Origin: Actinomadura physcomitrii
GTDB lineage: Bacteria > Actinomycetota > Actinomycetes > Streptosporangiales > Streptosporangiaceae
Length of the DNA stretch: 60,686 nucleotides
Direction: 5' to 3'
NCBI RefSeq assembly: GCF_008923205.2
Contig: NZ_WBMS02000059.1
Coordinates: forward strand, 1 to 60,686
Shown: positions 56,527 through 60,686 of the stretch, piece after piece
How positions within the stretch are numbered: position 1 is the stretch's first letter
Layout of the letters: every line of letters begins with the position of its first letter
Position numbers and translations under genes: made by a program
The notes under the pieces: generated by a model
What the model was told of the DNA's origin: nothing
Databases searched by the model: none
Seen by the model: only the letters and a program-made list of their open reading frames with translations

Positions 56527-58881
56527 GTGCGCGATGCGAAGCTAGATCGGGGTAAGGCCTTCTCCACGCTGTTCAGGCTGCTCGGAGCGGGTGTCGTCGC
56601 GGGCGTCCTGGTCGCGTTCATCGCGCTGCCCGGCGTCGGCAGCGCGGGACTGACCGCGCGTGACGCCGCGAACAACTTCGAGAACATGGACAGCGCCCTC
56701 AAGACGACACCACCGTCGGAGAAGACGGTGATGTACGACGCGAACGGCAAGCCGGTCGCGACGTTCTTCGACAAGTACCGCGAGTCCGTCCGGCTCGACC
56801 AGGTCGCCCCCATCATGCGGCAGGCGATGGTCGACATCGAGGACTCGCGCTTCTACAAGCACGGCGCACTCGACCTCAAGGGCACGATCCGCGCGCTGGC
56901 CTCCAACGTCGAGTCCGAGCAGACGCAGGGCGGGTCCACCCTCACCCAGCAGTACGTGAAGAACCTGCTCGTCGACCAGGCGACGACCCAGGAGGAGTAC
57001 AAGGAGGTCACGGCCCCGACCGTGGGCCGCAAGCTGCGCGAGCTGCGCTACGCGCTCGACATCGAGCAGCACATGACCAAGGACCAGATCCTCGAGGGCT
57101 ACCTCAACGTCGCGTACTTCAGCGCCGGCGCCTACGGCATCCAGGCCGCCGCCAAGCGCTACTTCAGCGTCCCCGCGTCCAAGCTGAACCTCGGGCAGGC
57201 CGCGCTGCTGGCCGGCATCACGCAGAACCCCACCCTGTACGACCCGATCCGCAACCCGAAGGAGGCCCGCAAGCGGCGCGACACCGTCCTCTACCGGATG
57301 GCGCAGCTCGGGCACATCTCCAAGGCGCAGGCGGACGCGGAGGCCGCCAAGCCGATCCTGCTGAACCGCACCGACCCGGTCGGCGGCTGCGAGTCCAGCA
57401 AGGCGCCGTACTTCTGCGAGTACGTCAAGTACGACATGCTCGACATCCTCTCCAAGGGCAAGTACTGGTCGATGACGCCCAAGGAGCAGCAGGACGTCGT
57501 CAACAAGCTGAACCGCGGCGGCTACACCATCCGCACCACCCTCGACATGAAGGCGCAGAACGCCGTCGACCAGGCGCTGCGCAGCCACGTCGCACCGGCC
57601 GGCAACCGCGTCGGCGCCGAGGCGATGGTCGAGCCCGGCACCGGCAAGATCAAGGCGATCGGGCTGAGCAAGCGGTTCGGCGCCGGCAAGGGCCGCACCA
57701 CCATCAACCTGCCCGCCGACTCCCACCACGGCGGCGGGACGGGCGTGTCCGCCGGATCGACGTTCAAGACCTTCACGCTCGCCGCCGCGCTCGACGAGGG
57801 CATCCCGGTCAGCACCACCATCAACTCGCCGCAGACGACGACCGTCACCGGCTACCAGCCCTGCAAGTACACCGGCACGATCAACGGGGTGAAGTACAAG
57901 AACCAGATGGCGGGCGGCGGCACGTGGACGCTCCACAACGCCGGTGACAGCGAGGCCGGCAACTTCGACCTCAAGACCGCGACCTGGCACTCGGTCAACA
58001 CCTTCTACGCCCAGCTGGAGAAGCGCGTCGGCGTCTGCGACGCGGTCGCCATGGCCAAGGCGTTCGGCATGAAGCGGGGCAACGGGGAGGACATCGCGCC
58101 GGTCCCATCGCAGGTCCTCGGCAGCAACGACATCGACATGGTCCACCTCGCCGCCGCGTACGCCGGCTTCGCCGCCCGCGGCAAGTACTGCACGCCGCTG
58201 TCGGTCACGCAGGTCATCGACTCCGACGGCAAGCAGCTGAAGCTGCCCAAGCAGGACTGCCACCAGGCCGTCGACCAGGCCGTCGCCGACAAGGTCGACT
58301 CCATCCTCAAGGGCGTCCTCACCAAGGGCACCGCCGCCGGGCGCGGCATCGGCCGTCCCGCCGCCGGCAAGACCGGCACTTGCGAGGAGTTCACCTGCGC
58401 GGTGTTCGCCGGCTTCACCCCGAACATGGCCGCCGCCACCGCCTACTGGGACTACCGCGGCCCCTGGCAGTACAAGGTGTACGGCGTCTACGGCGCGGAC
58501 ACCCCCGGCGCCATGTGGCAGCAGAGCATGCGGTCCGCGCTCGCCGGCAAGCCCGCCCCGGACTTCAACACCCCGGCCCGCGACTTCGGCGACACCACCA
58601 GCGTCCCGAAGGTGAAGGGCCTGAAGATCGCCGCGGCCCGGGCCAAGCTCCAGGGCGCCGACCTGAAGGTGCAGGTCGCGTCCGGGTCCGTCGACTCCGA
58701 CCAGCCGAAGGGCACGGTCGTGTCCACCTCGCCGGACGCGGGGACGGAGGTCCCGCCCGGCACCACCGTCATCCTCTACGTCAGCAGCGGCAAGAAGAAG
58801 AACGACGACGACGGGAACGACGGCGGCAACGACGGCGGCAACGGGCAGGGCTATCCCGGCTGGCCGCCGCCCGGCCACTGA
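56527..58881 (+). CDS. ponA2: class A penicillin-binding protein with PASTA domain
   Basis: 784 aa from the GTG at 56527. One membrane helix (about 16-36), glycosyltransferase domain with catalytic Glu105 in MVDIEDSRFYKHGALD and QGGSTLTQQYVKNLL, transpeptidase domain with Ser411 in STFK, SVN and Lys615 in AGKTGT. One PASTA domain (about 690-755, SVPKVKGLKIAAARAKLQG) is followed by an Asp/Asn/Gly-rich tail. It polymerises and cross-links peptidoglycan. Equivalent to Rv3682 (ponA2). Confidence 0.95.
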   Translation: MRDAKLDRGKAFSTLFRLLGAGVVAGVLVAFIALPGVGSAGLTARDAANNFENMDSALKTTPPSEKTVMYDANGKPVATFFDKYRESVRLDQVAPIMRQAMVDIEDSRFYKHGALDLKGTIRALASNVESEQTQGGSTLTQQYVKNLLVDQATTQEEYKEVTAPTVGRKLRELRYALDIEQHMTKDQILEGYLNVAYFSAGAYGIQAAAKRYFSVPASKLNLGQAALLAGITQNPTLYDPIRNPKEARKRRDTVLYRMAQLGHISKAQADAEAAKPILLNRTDPVGGCESSKAPYFCEYVKYDMLDILSKGKYWSMTPKEQQDVVNKLNRGGYTIRTTLDMKAQNAVDQALRSHVAPAGNRVGAEAMVEPGTGKIKAIGLSKRFGAGKGRTTINLPADSHHGGGTGVSAGSTFKTFTLAAALDEGIPVSTTINSPQTTTVTGYQPCKYTGTINGVKYKNQMAGGGTWTLHNAGDSEAGNFDLKTATWHSVNTFYAQLEKRVGVCDAVAMAKAFGMKRGNGEDIAPVPSQVLGSNDIDMVHLAAAYAGFAARGKYCTPLSVTQVIDSDGKQLKLPKQDCHQAVDQAVADKVDSILKGVLTKGTAAGRGIGRPAAGKTGTCEEFTCAVFAGFTPNMAAATAYWDYRGPWQYKVYGVYGADTPGAMWQQSMRSALAGKPAPDFNTPARDFGDTTSVPKVKGLKIAAARAKLQGADLKVQVASGSVDSDQPKGTVVSTSPDAGTEVPPGTTVILYVSSGKKKNDDDGNDGGNDGGNGQGYPGWPPPGH

Positions 58882-58891
58882 CGAACGAAAA

Positions 58892-58943
58892 AAGGCCCGG
58901 CGTGCGCCGGGCCTTCTGGGGGCCCGGCGCACGCGCCGGGCCC
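58892..58943. terminator. two tandem hairpins between convergent genes
   Basis: First: 58892-58902/58905-58915, 11-bp stem; on the minus strand it is followed by TTTTTTCG, a textbook terminator for the GatB/YqeY gene. Second: 58920-58929/58934-58943, 10-bp stem, loop CACG. The two stems share the core GGCCCGGCG. Confidence 0.88.
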
Positions 58944-58948
58944 TTCGC

Positions 58949-59404
58949 TCACTCCGCGAGCTGTCGCTTGACCTCCGCGGCGACCCGCCCGCCCTCGGCC
59001 CGCCCCGCGACCTTCGGGTTCACGACCTTCATGACCTGCCCCATCGCCCGCGGCCCCGCCGCACCCGTCTCGGCGATCGCGTCCGCGACCAGTGCCGCCA
59101 GCTCCGCGTCGGACAGCTGCGCCGGCAGGTACTCCTCCAGCACCGCGCCCTCGTCCCGCTCCGCCTGAGCCTGCTCCGCACGGCCCGCGTCCCCGAACGC
59201 CGTCGCGGCCTCCCGGCGCTTCTTCGCCTCCCGCGTCAGCACCTTCACCACGTCGTCGTCGGACAGCTCGCGCGACTGCTTGCCCGCGACCTCCTCGTTC
59301 TTGACGGCGGTCAGCGCCATCCGCAGCGTCCGCGTGCGCACGTCGTCGCGCGCCTTCATCGCCGCCGACAGGTCGGTCTCGAGCTTCTCCTTCAGGGCAC
59401 TCAT
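58949..59404 (-). CDS. GatB/YqeY domain protein
   Basis: 151 aa. Whole length is the YqeY fold: LKEKLETDLSAAMKARDD, 'RTLRMALTAVKNEEV', 'LEEYLPAQLSDAELAALV', 'MGQVMKVVNPKVAGRAEGGRVA'. This matches the tRNA-binding tail of GatB and free-standing YqeY proteins, which may help tRNA amidation or charging. Function unproven. Confidence 0.9.
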   Translation of the reverse strand: MSALKEKLETDLSAAMKARDDVRTRTLRMALTAVKNEEVAGKQSRELSDDDVVKVLTREAKKRREAATAFGDAGRAEQAQAERDEGAVLEEYLPAQLSDAELAALVADAIAETGAAGPRAMGQVMKVVNPKVAGRAEGGRVAAEVKRQLAE

Positions 59405-59497
59405 GGTCACATCATGCCCGCACGAACCCGGCCGCCTCATCAGGATTACCGCGAGGTGCCCATCTCTGGAACCATGGACGCCAGAGAAGGGAGAACC

Positions 59498-60394
59498 GTG
59501 CGAAAGATCTACGCCGCGTCCCTCGGCCTCCTGGGCGCGGGCGCCGCCACCTTCGGGTACGCCTCGGTGATCGAGCGGAACTGGTTCCGGCTCCGCCGGT
59601 TCGACGTGCCGGTGCTGCCGCCCGGCCGCCCGCCGGTCAAGATCCTGCACATCTCCGACGCGCACCTGACGCCCGGCCGGTCCCGCCTCATCCACTGGGT
59701 CCGCTCCCTGGACGCCCTGGAGCCCGACCTCGTCGTCAACACCGGCGACACCCTCTCCCACCGGGACGCCATCGGCCCCTTCCTGGACGCCCTCGGCCCC
59801 CTCCTGGACCGTCCCGGCGTCTTCGTCTACGGGTCCAACGACCTGTACTCCCCGATCTTCAAGAACCCCCTGCGCTACATCTGGCGCACCAGCAAGTCCG
59901 ACTACAAGCGGCACCGCCGCGAGCCCGACCTGCCCTACCGCGAGCTCGGCTCGTCCCTGCAGGCCGCCGGCTGGCTCGACCTGAACAACCGCATCGGCCG
60001 CCTCAAGGTCGGCGAGCTCGACGTCGAGTTCGGCGGCATCGACGACTCGCACATCAACCGCGACCGCTACGACAAGGTCGCCGGCCCCGTCGACCCGCAG
60101 GCCGACGTCCACCTCGGCGTCATGCACTCCCCCGAGCCCCGCAACCTCGACCGCTTCGCCGCCGACGGCTACGACCTCCTCCTCGCCGGCCACACCCACG
60201 GCGGCCAGGTCTGCGTCCCCTTCTACGGCGCCCTCGCCACCAACTGCGGCATCGACCGTCCCCGCGTCAAGGGCCTGCACCGGCACCGCGGCTCCTGGCT
60301 GCACGTCTCCGCCGGCCTCGGCACGTCCCCCAAGGCCCCCATGCGCTTCTGCTGCCCCCCGGAGGCGTCCCTCCTCACCCTCGTCCCCCGGTGA
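59498..60394 (+). CDS. metallophosphoesterase
   Basis: 298 aa from the GTG at 59498 (AAGGGAG upstream). Hydrophobic N-terminus (LGLLGAGAATFGYASV) for export or anchoring, then calcineurin-like motifs ILHISDAHLTPGR, VVNTGDTLSH, VYGSND, LGVMHSPEP, LLLAGHTHGGQV. Binuclear metal enzyme similar to Rv3683; substrate may be a lipid-linked or nucleotide phosphate. Its TGA overlaps the next start (GTGA). Confidence 0.9.
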   Translation: MRKIYAASLGLLGAGAATFGYASVIERNWFRLRRFDVPVLPPGRPPVKILHISDAHLTPGRSRLIHWVRSLDALEPDLVVNTGDTLSHRDAIGPFLDALGPLLDRPGVFVYGSNDLYSPIFKNPLRYIWRTSKSDYKRHRREPDLPYRELGSSLQAAGWLDLNNRIGRLKVGELDVEFGGIDDSHINRDRYDKVAGPVDPQADVHLGVMHSPEPRNLDRFAADGYDLLLAGHTHGGQVCVPFYGALATNCGIDRPRVKGLHRHRGSWLHVSAGLGTSPKAPMRFCCPPEASLLTLVPR

Positions 60395-60576
60395 ACTGGA
60401 AGACCTCCCACCTCCAAGCCGCCCTCTACGACGCGGGCGTCCACAACCCCACGGTCGCCCGCCTCGCCGCCCGCGCCCTCTGGGGCTACGACATAACCCA
60501 CCTATGGCGCAGCCTGGCCAACCGCCCCGAAGGCACGACCCTGGACATCCCCTGCGGCGGCGGCCTAGATGAATGA
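60391..60576 (+). pseudogene. class I SAM-dependent methyltransferase, truncated by an insertion
   Basis: 61 codons: MNWKTSHLQAALYDAGVHNPT..., LWGYDITHLWRSLANRPEGTT, and motif I LDIPCGGG at its end; then LDE and stop. The usual 200 aa with the rest of the fold are missing. Transposase sequence starts 50 bp on, so an insertion sequence cut the gene just after motif I. Confidence 0.75.
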
Positions 60577-60626
60577 GTCCAAGGGTTCGCCTGCGGACAT
60601 GGGGCGAGGGCGTCCAATGTCAGTGT

Positions 60627-60686
60627 GTGAAGACAGACCTAGACACCCTCGCAACGGCACTCTATGCCCGGATCGACGACGAGTTG
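60627..60686 (+). mobile_element. IS982-type transposase, 5' end, runs off the window
   Basis: GTG at 60627 starts VKTDLDTLATALYARIDDEL, the N-terminal pattern of actinomycete IS982-family transposases. The left end of the element probably lies between 60567 and 60610; GTCC/GGAC arms at about 60580-60598 may be part of its terminal repeat. Only 20 codons are visible. Confidence 0.6.

Noticed and set aside
1..60686. CRISPR arrays, rRNA, tRNA, riboswitches
   Set aside because: No regularly spaced repeats, no rRNA signatures, no complete tRNA cloverleaf, and no recognisable riboswitch core found when reading both strands.

Overview
The window is high-GC chromosomal DNA of a filamentous actinomycete. 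GTG/TTG starts, leaderless-looking promoters, bldG, a wblA/whiB4-type WhiB protein, SpoIIE-type phosphatases and tad pilus genes all fit this. Gene content and protein style point to Streptosporangiales, probably Thermomonosporaceae (Actinomadura-like); that assignment is inference. The backbone matches, from knowledge of those genomes, the conserved block M. tuberculosis Rv3649-Rv3683 and the S. coelicolor SCO3547-SCO3580 neighbourhood. In order it holds hppA, an anti-sigma-factor/antagonist pair with bldG, a DUF1998 helicase, tadE-like genes and DUF4244, tadC/B/A, ssd, 6C RNA, a Fic-like gene, acs, nhaA, a holin-like gene, an epoxide-hydrolase-like gene, marP, a CoA-type NUDIX gene, nth, crp, a metallo-beta-lactamase gene, ridA, DUF4177, two ArsA/GET3-like ATPases, whiB4/wblA, a class A PBP, a GatB/YqeY gene and a metallophosphoesterase. 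Layout: 1-3.2 kb is eroded DNA (amidase remnant, frameshifted XRE regulator, N-truncated PCMT-like methyltransferase). 3.1-10.1 kb holds small enzymes (VOC proteins, nickel-binding-like protein, serB, TipA-type MerR operon, FUSC transporter, SixA). 10.2-17.4 kb holds hppA, bldG and its partner, and the helicase, with the scar of a deleted AraC/oxidoreductase pair in between. 17.6-25.4 kb holds a secreted/membrane FN3-like protein and a tad locus split by about 1.4 kb of unrelated sequence. 25.4-26.3 kb has no protein gene but carries 6C RNA and a second candidate small RNA with a clear minus-strand terminator. 26.3-38.7 kb is housekeeping and stress genes. 38.9-43.4 kb is an accessory insert: truncated PucR-type regulator, SDR/CMD pair, esterase, TetR. 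43.4-47.3 kb is crp, MBL, NUDIX, ridA, DUF4177 and HxlR. 47.4-50.8 kb is a gene graveyard in which an MFS transporter gene is split by a 2.5-kb cassette with a toxin-antitoxin operon and an unknown frameshifted gene. 50.9-60.4 kb is the conserved SPFH, ATPase pair, MerR, WhiB, PBP and phosphoesterase block. The window ends in a methyltransferase gene cut by an insertion sequence whose IS982-type transposase runs off the edge. Functional links: BldG and its kinase-like partner, the SpoIIE phosphatase and WhiB form developmental/stress signalling components. Crp appears to sit downstream of a near-consensus Crp site of its own. HppA, NhaA and MarP concern proton/sodium balance and acid or envelope stress. 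The ATPase pair, WhiB and PBP form the conserved redox/cell-wall neighbourhood. Several single-base frameshifts lie in short homopolymers and could be real decay or sequence error. No tRNA, rRNA or CRISPR array was seen.
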